The notes under the pieces: generated by a model
Seen by the model: the letters and a program-made list of their open reading frames with translations, nothing else
What the model was told of the DNA's origin: nothing
The model's database searches: none
Position numbers and translations under genes: made by a program
Shown: positions 26,601-33,614 of the stretch, piece by piece
Numbering within the stretch: position 1 is the stretch's first letter
How the letters are laid out: every line of letters begins with the position of its first letter
NCBI RefSeq assembly: GCF_004005815.1
Contig: NZ_SACK01000003.1
Location: 310,001-374,000 of the forward strand
Reading direction: 5' to 3'
Source of the DNA: Mucilaginibacter limnophilus
Lineage (GTDB): Bacteria; Bacteroidota; Bacteroidia; Sphingobacteriales; Sphingobacteriaceae
DNA: 64,000 nucleotides

Positions 26601-26822
26601 GTTCTCCACACCGTTCACGGCTTCCTCTATCGGCGTAGCAACCGAACGGGCCACTACCTCGGCGTTTGCACCCGGATATGAGGCGGTTACCTGCACCGTT
26701 GGCGGCGCAATATCCGGGAATTGTGTGATAGGCAAACCCAGCAGTGATATGATCCCCAACAGCAGCAGCAGTATGGAGATAACTGTTGAAAGGACGGGCC
26801 TTTCTATGAATCTTTTAAGCAT
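23643..26822 (-). CDS. RND multidrug efflux pump, HAE1/AcrB type
   Basis: The pump is 1059 residues from the ATG at 26820-26822 (MLKRFIERPV, the standard start; an ATG six codons upstream is less likely). It has the AcrB layout: TM1, a large periplasmic porter domain (PDIAPPTVQVTASYPGANAEVVA), TM2-6 with the proton-relay motif AIGIVVDDAIVVVEAVHAK, a second porter domain and TM7-12 (LLAKNAILIVEYAVQRRKAG). It exports hydrophobic or amphipathic compounds from membrane and periplasm using proton motive force. It lies 77 bp after the adaptor gene in the same transcript, under the TetR repressor. Substrates cannot be read from the sequence. Confidence 0.96.
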   Translation of the reverse strand: MLKRFIERPVLSTVISILLLLLGIISLLGLPITQFPDIAPPTVQVTASYPGANAEVVARSVATPIEEAVNGVENMTYMTSNSSNDGSMTLNVYFSQGTDPDIAAVNVQNRVSKALSQIPQEAVQTGVSTQKVQNSIIMFIALASKDTTYNETFLQNYIKINLVPQLQRIPGVGQAQPFGTHDYSMRIWLKPDRLTAYNLTPQDVTGAIKDQSLEAAPGRLGESSKEVFEYVLKYKGKLNKVKDYENIIIKANADGSMIKLSDVARVEFGSYTYSSNSILNGGPTSGVAVFQTAGSNANDILTEAKRLIDEFATTLPKGVEPVVMYNSKEFLDASIEQVQHTLIEAFVLVFIVVFIFLQDFRSTLIPAIAVPVAIVGTFFFMNLFGFSINLLTLFALVLAIGIVVDDAIVVVEAVHAKMESTTLSARAATLESMSEISGAIVSITLVMAAVFIPVGFMQGPAGVFYRQFAFTLAIAILISAVNALTLSPALSALFLKNNHAHDGEGHPVKQGFGKRFFTAFNTAFNAMTDKYIRSIQFLIKRKWVGLSGLALVSVVTFIMIKKTPTGFIPTEDQGFLLYAVNTPPGSSLEQTRRAMKEIDNIVKNDPITKNHYQVEGLNFISNANASSYGAGFIRMKPQEERGAVKDLNQITSLMTQKVAQQVKGGSAFFFTFPTIQGFGNVSGFEFMLQDKTSGTMGKLDSTTKAFLGALMQRPEIAYAFTTFAAGNPQYQLDVDNAKARQLGVQVSDLLSTLQVYYGSSFVSDFNRFGKYYRVMVQADATYRNNPTSLNDIFVKNSSGEMVPANSLVTLKRVYGPETVTRNNLFNAVTINGVPKPGYSTGDAIKAIEETAKQTLPRGFGYEWTGMTREEINSGSQILLIFVMSMIFVYFLLAAQYESYILPLAVILTIPLGVFGVMLFINLMGIDNNIYVQVCLIMLIGLLAKNAILIVEYAVQRRKAGMALVAAALEASRLRLRPILMTSFAFIVGLIPLMRASGASALGNKSIGTGAVGGMLTGVVLGVFVIPVLFVIFQALQEKVTGTPKTLAKVNEGELEYENA

Positions 26823-26899
26823 GATTGTGGTATTAAGCACTCCCAGCCGTAGCCGGGAATGCAGTTAATAAGGTGTTGTTATGTTGTTAGAGCGGTTGC

Positions 26900-28087
26900 T
26901 TACAGCGAAGCCGTTTTTAGCAGGCTGTCGGCAGGCACAACAGTTGGTTTTATCACCATACCGTCTCTTAACCTGTCAATACCTTTGTAAACAATCTTGT
27001 CTCCGCTTTTTATTCCTTTTGATACTACGTAGAAGCGTCCGCTGGTGCCGGTTACAGTTAACGGTGTGCCTACAACCTTGTTGCTGTCGGTAAGCGCGTA
27101 AACAAATACTTTGTCCTGCACTTCAAAAGTTGCTTCCTGCGGAACAACCAGTGATGACGAGCTTATGCTTGGTATCCTGATTTTGCCGGTGTTACCCGAG
27201 CGTAGCAGCCCGTTAGCATTATCAAAAGTAGCCCTGAAGCTGATGGTACCGTTTGTTTTATCAAATTGTCCTTCAGCTAGTTCTACCTTTCCTTTTAATG
27301 GATGTGGGGCATTGTCGGCAAGTATCAGTTCAACGGCAGGCATGTGGCTTATTTTCTCCTGGATGCTGTTTCCGGCGAACGTTTCTTTAAACTTGATAAA
27401 GTCAACCTCGCTCATGGTGAAATAAGCATGCACTGTTTTGTTTTCAGAGAGTACTGTCAAAGGTTCTACCTGTACTTTGCTGGCAAGGCTTCCTGTTTTA
27501 AAAGGTATTTTGCCTATAAAGCCATCAGCAGGCGCGGTTACACGTGTGTAATCAAGGTTGATTTTTGCTGATTGTACCTGCGCTTTTGCCTGTGCAACGT
27601 TTGCTGCTGCAGCATCATAAGCGGCTTTAGCCTGTTGAAGCTGAACATCAGAGATCACGTTGTTTTGTACCAGCGGGGTAAGCTTTTTTACGTTGATATC
27701 GGCGTTAGCCAATGCAGCTTTAGCCGATAAAAGTATAGCGTTTGCTGTATTAAGCTGCTCGGCATAAGGGCGGGCATCAATTCTGAATAAAACCTGACCT
27801 TTGTGCACATAAGCGCCTTCATCAACATTAATGGCTTCAAGGTAGCCATCAACCTGCGGGCGGATCTCGATATCGCGTGTACCTTGCAGGCTTGCTGTGT
27901 ATTCGCTGTAAGTGGTTACCGGTTGTGCCGATACTGTGATAACAGGCAATTCGGGCGGAGGCGGAGCTCCGGCCCCATTACCGGCATTTGAAGTACCGCA
28001 ACTGCTGTACAGCACCATGGCTGCCAGCGATATAAAGAGAACCAGGTTCTGTTTAATCGAGTGGGTGATTTTGCTTAGCGTTTCCAT
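26900..28087 (-). CDS. RND efflux periplasmic adaptor (membrane fusion protein), lipoprotein
   Basis: This 395-residue adaptor bridges the pump and outer-membrane channel. A lipoprotein leader ends LYSSC (Cys30), followed by a proline-rich PPPPELPVITV linker. Lipoyl/barrel-sandwich halves flank an alpha-hairpin: GTRDIEIRPQVDGYLEAINVDEGAYV (about 70-95), then the coiled hairpin QQAKAAYDAAAANVAQAKAQ, then LDYTRVTAPADGFIGKIPFKTG. It is the first gene of the efflux operon. The CTAAC-N3-GTTAG operator lies 75 bp upstream of its start, indicating repression by the adjacent TetR protein. Confidence 0.94.
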   Translation of the reverse strand: METLSKITHSIKQNLVLFISLAAMVLYSSCGTSNAGNGAGAPPPPELPVITVSAQPVTTYSEYTASLQGTRDIEIRPQVDGYLEAINVDEGAYVHKGQVLFRIDARPYAEQLNTANAILLSAKAALANADINVKKLTPLVQNNVISDVQLQQAKAAYDAAAANVAQAKAQVQSAKINLDYTRVTAPADGFIGKIPFKTGSLASKVQVEPLTVLSENKTVHAYFTMSEVDFIKFKETFAGNSIQEKISHMPAVELILADNAPHPLKGKVELAEGQFDKTNGTISFRATFDNANGLLRSGNTGKIRIPSISSSSLVVPQEATFEVQDKVFVYALTDSNKVVGTPLTVTGTSGRFYVVSKGIKSGDKIVYKGIDRLRDGMVIKPTVVPADSLLKTASL

Positions 28088-28137
28088 ATATATAATTGTT
28101 AAAGTTTATTGCTATGTGTATTTATTAGTTATTATAT

Positions 28138-28176
28138 CAATGTTTAAACATTGTTAATTTTCCTAACGGTGTTAGG
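28138..28176. promoter_or_regulatory. TetR operator and adjacent palindrome upstream of the efflux operon
   Basis: CCTAACGGTGTTAGG at 28162-28176 is a perfect 6-bp inverted repeat around GGT and matches the site just upstream of tetR. Eight bases away, CAATGTTTAAACATTG at 28138-28153 is a perfect 16-bp palindrome that does not match the TetR site and may bind another factor. Both lie between the tetR stop and the adaptor start, so they can only serve the efflux operon. Confidence 0.8.
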
Positions 28177-28195
28177 TATAGGCAGAAAAAAATTT

Positions 28196-28795
28196 CTAAC
28201 TCAAATTTTTTATAAAGCCGGCGATAGCGTCGTCAAGCACTATTTTGTTCAGTTCGGCATCAATGGCGGGGTTGCCCATTAATTTTATAGATATCAAACC
28301 ATGCATAACCGACCAAAATGTATGATACTTTAAACACGAATTGACGTCTTCTCTGCCACTATTTTTAATCAGCGCCTCTATCGGCTCCATAACTATCAGC
28401 CTGAACTTATCCTGCTCGGGCATTGCTTTTCCAATTTCGCAGCTGGCCATCCCTATACCAAACATCAGCTGGTAAAGCTGTGTATTGTTAAAAGCAAAAT
28501 CCCAGTAAGCATCGGCCATTGCCCTTATCTGGTCGGCCGGGTCTTTGTGCGCGTCTTTAGCTTCTATTATTTTAACCGATAATTTCTTGAAGCCTTTTTT
28601 AGCGAACTCAAGTAATATCGCTTCCTTATTTTCAAAATGATCGTAGATAACAGGTACGCTATATTCAATGGCATCAGCTATTTTCCGGATGGAGAGCTTG
28701 TCCCAACCTTCTTTCTGTACCATATCCCACGCCGCGTAAATTATATCATTCCGCACTTCATCTTTCTGCCGCTGCCTGCGTTCTAAAATTCCCAT
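28196..28795 (-). CDS. TetR/AcrR-family repressor of the RND efflux operon
   Basis: This 199-residue protein has an N-terminal TetR helix-turn-helix (about 10-60; LSIRKIADAIEYSVPVIYDHFENKEAIL) and an all-helical ligand-binding C-terminal domain (DAYWDFAFNNTQLYQLMFGIG resembles the WHG-type TetR C-terminus). It lies upstream of, and on the same strand as, the adaptor-pump-channel genes. Matching CTAAC-N3-GTTAG palindromes occur 10 bp upstream of its own start and upstream of the adaptor gene. This supports autoregulation and repression of the pump, relieved by a pump substrate. Confidence 0.92.
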   Translation of the reverse strand: MGILERRQRQKDEVRNDIIYAAWDMVQKEGWDKLSIRKIADAIEYSVPVIYDHFENKEAILLEFAKKGFKKLSVKIIEAKDAHKDPADQIRAMADAYWDFAFNNTQLYQLMFGIGMASCEIGKAMPEQDKFRLIVMEPIEALIKNSGREDVNSCLKYHTFWSVMHGLISIKLMGNPAIDAELNKIVLDDAIAGFIKNLS

Positions 28796-28805
28796 TGCTA
28801 TTTCC

Positions 28806-28818
28806 CTAACAGTGTTAG
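28806..28818. promoter_or_regulatory. TetR autoregulatory operator
   Basis: CTAACAGTGTTAG is a perfect 5-bp inverted repeat around AGT, ending 10 bp upstream of the tetR start codon. The arms equal those of the site at 28163-28175; only the central bases differ (AGT against GGT). Confidence 0.82.
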
Positions 28819-28995
28819 CAAAGATAACAACGTTTTAAATTAAGTTGCAAGTGTTTATAATAAAGGATGCTGTTTTGTTGAAGTTTCATGACAATTGCCG
28901 GCGCTTTTTGGCAATTTCATAAAAAAGCAGTCCGTTTATGAGCTGCCTTTTCAGCAAATTTACCCTAATTGCCGGTTTGATTGATTTACAAATCG

Positions 28996-29067
28996 AGGCG
29001 TGAGAACGGATTCGAACCGTTGTAAAAAGTTTTGCAGACTTCCGCCTAACCACTCGGCCACTCCGCC
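28996..29067 (-). tRNA. tRNA-Cys (GCA), with a bulged A in the acceptor stem
   Basis: Read leftward, the sequence folds as acceptor GGCGGAG, D-arm GCC-GAGTGGTTA-GGC, anticodon arm GAAGT-CTGCAAA-ACTTT (anticodon GCA), a 4-nt variable loop, T-arm AACGG-TTCGAAT-CCGTT and discriminator U73, as expected for tRNA-Cys. CCA is not encoded. The 3' acceptor strand is CTCACGCC, which pairs with GGCGGAG only if the fourth base (A, plus-strand T at 29001) is bulged out. Without it all seven pairs are Watson-Crick. A weak hairpin with a following T-run at about 28921-28949 may terminate it. Confidence 0.85.
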
Positions 29068-29119
29068 TTAATAAACCGACTGCCCTTCTACAGGCAGGCC
29101 GGCCGTTTTTATGGATCAG

Positions 29120-30598
29120 TTAATAGTCAAGTTGTTTATGCGGCAAAGTGTTAAGCTCTGCCGGCTTTAATTTAAATATGTCCTGCAATGCGCGCTTCGC
29201 CGCATAGTAGCCGCACATACCATGCACCCCGCCACCCGGCGGCGTAGATGATGAACAGATATATAACCCTTTAGCCGACGTTTTATATGGCGACCAGCGC
29301 AAGGCCGGGCGTGTAAACAGCTGGCCGATATCGATGATACCGCCGTTAATATCGCCGCCTATGTAATTTGGGTTATGCTCGTTTATCTGCTTGGTATTAA
29401 AAGTATGTTTTGCCAGTATCCTGTCTCTGAAACCCGGCGCAAAACGTTCGATCTGTTTTTCAATGGTTACCGTCATGTCTTTTGTCGAACCGTTGGGTAC
29501 ATGACAGTAAGCCCACGCTGTGTGCTTGCCTGCAGGTGCGCGGGTATCATCAAACAAACTTTGCTGAGCCAGCAATACATACGGCGACGGCGAATGATAA
29601 CCTTTGTACGATGCTTTTTCTGACAGTACGATCTCGCTTAATGTACCACCCAGATGAACCGTACCTGCTCTACGACATTCTTTATTAGTGAAAGGCACCG
29701 GCGCATCCAACGCCCAATCTACCTTGAAAACGCCATCGCCATAACGGTAGCGTTCAAGTTGCCATTTGTACAGACTTGAAAACTTATGTCCGGCTATTTG
29801 CAGCAGTTGTTTCGGCGTTACATCAAACAAAACAGCATGCGCCGATGGCAGTTCCTTTAAGGACTTCACATAAGTATTCAGCTGTATTGTACCGCCTAAA
29901 GATGTAAAATAACTTGCCAGTGCGTTGGCTATTTGCTGCGAGCCGCCTTTTGGTATCACCCATCCACCCAGATGCGCGTTGGCCATCAGCACCAATGCTA
30001 TGGCTGATGTGGCAAGGTTACTTAACGGTTGTATGCTGTGTGCCGCCATCCCGGCGAATAATGCCTTCCCTTTGTCGGTTTTAAACTGCTTTGCCAGCAA
30101 TGTTGCCGGCTGCAAGGCTGATAAACCAAACTGTGCCAGCGCAAGGGGCTTATTTGGAAAATGCAACGGACCGAGCACATCAGGTGCCAGGTCGGGCCAG
30201 CTTTTTACCAGTGGTGCAATCAGTCTTAAGTAAGTCTCCCTGTCCTCACCCAAGGCGTTTGCTGTTTCTTCAAGCGAATGCAGCAACACACCTGCAGTAC
30301 CATCATCAAGCGGGTGGGCGGCATCAATATCAGGTAAAATAAACTCAAGACCGTGCTCGTGCAACGGCAAGGTTTTGAAAAACGGGGATCCGGCAGCCAT
30401 AGGGTGTATAGCCGAGCAGATATCATGCTTAAAGCCTGGTAAGGTGAGTTCGGCAGTGCGCAGGCCGCCACCAACTGTATCCTTGCCTTCAATAAGCAAA
30501 ACCTGTAAGCCCTGCTGCTGCAACGCAATAGCCGCCGCCAGCCCGTTTGGTCCGGAACCAACAACTATAGCATCATAATCGCGTTTTGCGAGGGGCAT
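29120..30598 (-). CDS. FAD-dependent oxidoreductase, phytoene-dehydrogenase-like
   Basis: The 492-residue protein opens with a Rossmann FAD motif, DAIVVGSGPNGLAAAIALQQQG, with Glu of LIEGKDTVGGGLRT binding the ribose (about 8-45). It closes with the FAD-contacting segment GLYICSSSTPPGGGVHGMCGYYAAKRAL (about 447-474). The overall arrangement is that of the phytoene desaturase/amine-oxidase-like NAD(P)/FAD oxidoreductases. No carotenoid genes lie nearby, so carotenoid desaturation is not supported by context. It starts 5 bp after the YeiH stop and is the last gene of the operon that begins with SusC at 40737; tRNA-Cys follows on the same strand. Substrate unknown. Confidence 0.82.
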   Translation of the reverse strand: MPLAKRDYDAIVVGSGPNGLAAAIALQQQGLQVLLIEGKDTVGGGLRTAELTLPGFKHDICSAIHPMAAGSPFFKTLPLHEHGLEFILPDIDAAHPLDDGTAGVLLHSLEETANALGEDRETYLRLIAPLVKSWPDLAPDVLGPLHFPNKPLALAQFGLSALQPATLLAKQFKTDKGKALFAGMAAHSIQPLSNLATSAIALVLMANAHLGGWVIPKGGSQQIANALASYFTSLGGTIQLNTYVKSLKELPSAHAVLFDVTPKQLLQIAGHKFSSLYKWQLERYRYGDGVFKVDWALDAPVPFTNKECRRAGTVHLGGTLSEIVLSEKASYKGYHSPSPYVLLAQQSLFDDTRAPAGKHTAWAYCHVPNGSTKDMTVTIEKQIERFAPGFRDRILAKHTFNTKQINEHNPNYIGGDINGGIIDIGQLFTRPALRWSPYKTSAKGLYICSSSTPPGGGVHGMCGYYAAKRALQDIFKLKPAELNTLPHKQLDY

Positions 30599-30603
30599 AT
30601 TAA

Positions 30604-31851
30604 TTATTTGAATAAAACATAGGCTATCGCCAGCGTCACTACAACGTTAAAACCTTGTGCTACTAAAAAAGCGTATATCGGTTTTCGGCTTTCTTTGTTC
30701 ACCAGGTCGCGGAAGTTTGTCTCCAAACCAATGCTTGTAAACGCCAGCGCGAACCATAATCCCTGCAGATTTTTAAGCGGCGCCTTTACCGGCGCTATGG
30801 CATCCGCAGACAAAAAGAATGAAAACAGTACCGATGCCGCGATAAAGCCGATCACAAACTTAGGAAAGCGCTCCCATATTACGGCAAGGGTTGGTTTATT
30901 CTCTTTATCTTTTGATGCCGGGTGTTTTGTGTACGTCCAGTAAACCGAGATAGCAAAAGCGGCAATGCCCAGCAATACGTTCTGCGAGAATTTAACAATG
31001 GTGCTGATCTTCAACGCCGTCTCTCCTACCAGCGTACCCGATGCTACAACAGCCCCGGTTGTATCAATACTGCCGCCAAGCCAGGCGCCGGTTACTTCCT
31101 GCGACAGGTTAAGTGCTTTAGCAATGTAAGGCATAAATACCATCATTGGTACAGCGGTGATTAGTACAAGTGATATAACCAGTGAAAGCTTTTTTGAATC
31201 ACCCTTAATTGCACCTGAGGTAGCTATAGCTGCCGAAACCCCGCAGATTGATACTGCGCTCGACAGCATCATGCTAAGCTCTTCATCAATTTTAAGGCGC
31301 TTGCATACCCAGTACGAAAAGTACCACACCGATACGACAACCGCCAAAGCCTGTATCAGCCCCAGCGAACCGGCTTTTAAGATATCAGCAAATATGATGG
31401 TGGTACCTAAAAGTATCAGGCCGATCTTTACAAAAAACTCTGATGTCAAAGCATCTTTAAACCATTGCGGCAGCTTGAACAGGTTGCCTATAAGCAAACC
31501 TATTATTAAACTGAAGATAACCGCTTCAAGGTTGTAATTCTTAACCGCACTGTTTCCGGCTATAATAAGCGCCAGTACTGTTAACAGGTAAATAAACGGA
31601 AATGCCTTAAGCGTGTTTGCAACCGGCTTTCCGGTTAGCACTGCGCCAAGCACGGCAACAACGTATACAAAAGCAAATTGCCATACAATTTTAAGCAGAT
31701 TATCTGCAGCTAATACTTTAGTGGTTAGATCGGCAGAAGTAGTCCAGTTGTACTCGGGTGCTGCAAGTATTACGCCTGCCAGCGACAGGCCGATAATAAT
31801 GAAACCCATTAGCACAATGGCCCAGTCTTCCGGTATTAAACTTTTACTCAT
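30604..31851 (-). CDS. YeiH-family inner-membrane transporter (putative sulfate exporter family)
   Basis: This 415-residue, about 10-11-helix membrane protein belongs to the conserved family PF03601 (YeiH/YeeE-unrelated; annotated as putative sulfate exporters). Recognisable segments are LGTTIIFADILKAGSLGLIQAL, MLSSAVSICGVSAAIATSGAIKG, GGSIDTTGAVVASGTLVGETAL and the C-terminal LAFTSIGLETNFRDLVNKESRKP. Biochemical function is poorly established for the family. It lies 47 bp after the third DoxX-like gene and 5 bp before the FAD oxidoreductase gene, which makes it part of the same leftward operon. Confidence 0.88.
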   Translation of the reverse strand: MSKSLIPEDWAIVLMGFIIIGLSLAGVILAAPEYNWTTSADLTTKVLAADNLLKIVWQFAFVYVVAVLGAVLTGKPVANTLKAFPFIYLLTVLALIIAGNSAVKNYNLEAVIFSLIIGLLIGNLFKLPQWFKDALTSEFFVKIGLILLGTTIIFADILKAGSLGLIQALAVVVSVWYFSYWVCKRLKIDEELSMMLSSAVSICGVSAAIATSGAIKGDSKKLSLVISLVLITAVPMMVFMPYIAKALNLSQEVTGAWLGGSIDTTGAVVASGTLVGETALKISTIVKFSQNVLLGIAAFAISVYWTYTKHPASKDKENKPTLAVIWERFPKFVIGFIAASVLFSFFLSADAIAPVKAPLKNLQGLWFALAFTSIGLETNFRDLVNKESRKPIYAFLVAQGFNVVVTLAIAYVLFK

Positions 31852-31898
31852 TTGAAATTTTTAGATTGGTGGTTATGTAATTTTTGTAAAGTTAAATG

Positions 31899-33422
31899 TT
31901 AAGGCGTGTACGACAAGTTTGCATGGCGACCCTTTTTAAGCGGATACTGAAGATGCGCACGATCAAGCACTACATATATCGAATCCTTAAACTCATTTGT
32001 CCCCCATAGGATTATCCTGTCTTTTGTCGGGCGGCTGTAATGCAGTTCCTGGGCTTGGTCGCGGTTAGCCTTGTTTTTATTGATCAGATGCAATACATGG
32101 TTAACCGTATCAGCTTTGTAATGGTAATACTGGCGACCGCCTAAGCCTGATAGTTCCCAGGTTATATTAAGATCACGTTTTTCGGAATCATATTTTTTCT
32201 TTTTCGAAGTATTGCCAAAACGCCTTATGTCGCCTCGCCAATCGAAATACCATTTACCGTCATACACCTCGTCGTTGCGTGGGTAACTCCCCGCGGCGAA
32301 CATTTCAATTTGCTGCGGACGGTTGTACACTTTAAAGCTGAGCGACGACCATTCTTCAAAAGCGGCATCCTGCCAGCGTTTTGGGTCAAGCGGTGAATAC
32401 GGCACAACTTTTCCGTTCAGTTTAAACTCGGTTACATTGTAATAACCCTTGCTGCCCGGAAGGCCGGGGGTATTGGGCAGCTTGTAAAAATCATTATGGG
32501 TATAACCGTAAACCTCAAGCGCGAAAAACAAGATCACGTACACAAAGTTACCGCTCCATTTTATAGCCAGGCGGATATAGTTTTGCCATTTTTGTTTAAA
32601 CACAGGGTAATAATGCACCACGCGAGTGTTCACCTGGTTTACTATCAGGTTCCATATAGCTGGCAGATCATACCACATCAGGAACAATGAAAGCAAAGCA
32701 AGCCCTGCGCTTGGTACATGTTCGCCAATATCATAAGCATGGTTGGCAATGGCAATGTTGCCGAATACCACAAAAGTGATCGCCGCGCCAATCCCTCTTG
32801 TTTTGCGGAACAGCAGCAAAAAACCACCTATAAATTCGGCAAAACCCAAAAAGAACTCATATTTGGTAGCTACGCCTATGGCTTCCCAATACAGGCGCTT
32901 CGCGAAGAAATCAATGAACTCAGTGTTATATAAACCTTCGTTACCGGCCGGCATCTGCATGATGAACAGCTTTTTATATCCCCATGCAATGGCGGCATAA
33001 GCAACGCGATAAGTTACCAGTACCCTAACCCAATAATACAGGTTGTTGTATTCTTTACTTTTTTTATCGAGCGATGTCCAAATGGCTGCGCCGGTAATAG
33101 CTATCAGCAATACAAACGGCCAGTTCACATAACTTTCGTACCCGAAGAAGCCACCCTCAGAAAAAATATTAATAAACTGCGGGTTAAAGAACGCTATCGA
33201 CTCGTTGATTTCTCTATAGGTTAAATGGGAATAATCAATAGTCCATAAGTATTGGTAAAAACCAAGATCGAGCGGTATGGCAAACAAACCAAAAAATATG
33301 AATGCTACGCGAAACGCAAGCTTCTGGGTATTTGTCCACTCGTTAAACTCATAAGCAGGCTGGGATATCTCCTTTAACTTTTCCTGTTTTTCAACCTGCG
33401 GTTCTGTAATAATATCAGCCAT
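31899..33422 (-). CDS. DoxX-like multi-pass membrane protein (paralogue 1 of 3)
   Basis: The product is 507 residues from the ATG at 33420-33422 (MADIITEPQ). The frame continues 17 codons upstream, but that part overlaps the tail of the preceding gene in another frame and is not needed. About 8 membrane helices occupy residues 40-330, including the DoxX-like core RVAYAAIAWGYKKLFIMQMP and EFFLGFAEFIGGFLLLFRKTRGIG. A C-terminal soluble domain (about 340-507) carries YYNVTEFKLNGKVVPYSPLDPKRWQDAAFEEW and ends KKGRHANLSYTP. The two following entries upstream are paralogues with the same two-part layout. Function unknown. The link to DoxX is by architecture and weak motif resemblance. Confidence 0.72.
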   Translation of the reverse strand: MADIITEPQVEKQEKLKEISQPAYEFNEWTNTQKLAFRVAFIFFGLFAIPLDLGFYQYLWTIDYSHLTYREINESIAFFNPQFINIFSEGGFFGYESYVNWPFVLLIAITGAAIWTSLDKKSKEYNNLYYWVRVLVTYRVAYAAIAWGYKKLFIMQMPAGNEGLYNTEFIDFFAKRLYWEAIGVATKYEFFLGFAEFIGGFLLLFRKTRGIGAAITFVVFGNIAIANHAYDIGEHVPSAGLALLSLFLMWYDLPAIWNLIVNQVNTRVVHYYPVFKQKWQNYIRLAIKWSGNFVYVILFFALEVYGYTHNDFYKLPNTPGLPGSKGYYNVTEFKLNGKVVPYSPLDPKRWQDAAFEEWSSLSFKVYNRPQQIEMFAAGSYPRNDEVYDGKWYFDWRGDIRRFGNTSKKKKYDSEKRDLNITWELSGLGGRQYYHYKADTVNHVLHLINKNKANRDQAQELHYSRPTKDRIILWGTNEFKDSIYVVLDRAHLQYPLKKGRHANLSYTP

Positions 33423-33435
33423 GGTGGTAGTTATT

Positions 33436-33614
33436 TTATGGTTGATAGGTAAGCGCGGCGCGCCTGCCTTCATATAATGGATATTTCTTGTCTTTCTTAT
33501 CGAGCACTACGTAAATGTTGTTTTTGTACTGATCGGTACCTGATAAAATAATGCGGCTTATCGTTGGCCTTTCGTAATGCAAGTACAGGCGCTCATCAAC
33601 GTACTTTTTTTTTT
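33436..33614 (-). other. A10 slippery run and out-of-frame C-terminal tail of DoxX-like paralogue 2
   Basis: Ten T on the plus strand at 33605-33614 are ten A on the coding strand, within AAC-AAA-AAA-AAA-AGT. A shift of -1 here restores a frame that continues about 56 codons to a TAA at 33436-33438. It encodes RLYLHYERPTISRIILSGT and ends YPLYEGRRAALTYQP, which aligns with the ends of paralogue 1 (KKGRHANLSYTP) and paralogue 3 (FEGRRKPIKL). The restored protein would be about 470 residues and stop 13 bp before paralogue 1. Confidence 0.85.

Noticed and set aside
22217..28087. Prophage or mobile island around the two RND operons
   Set aside because: There are no integrase, transposase or direct-repeat boundaries; both are normal chromosomal efflux operons with their own terminators.
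28996..29067. tRNA-Cys as a pseudogene
   Set aside because: Only one base disturbs an otherwise complete structure with correct discriminator and anticodon, so I list it as a tRNA and note the bulge.
29120..30598. Carotenoid biosynthesis gene (phytoene desaturase)
   Set aside because: No phytoene synthase or other carotenoid gene is nearby. The protein belongs to the broader FAD oxidoreductase group and is in the SusCD operon.
33423..33473. Upstream extension of DoxX-like paralogue 1
   Set aside because: It overlaps, in another frame, the restored C-terminal tail of paralogue 2. The ATG at 33420-33422 fits the start better.
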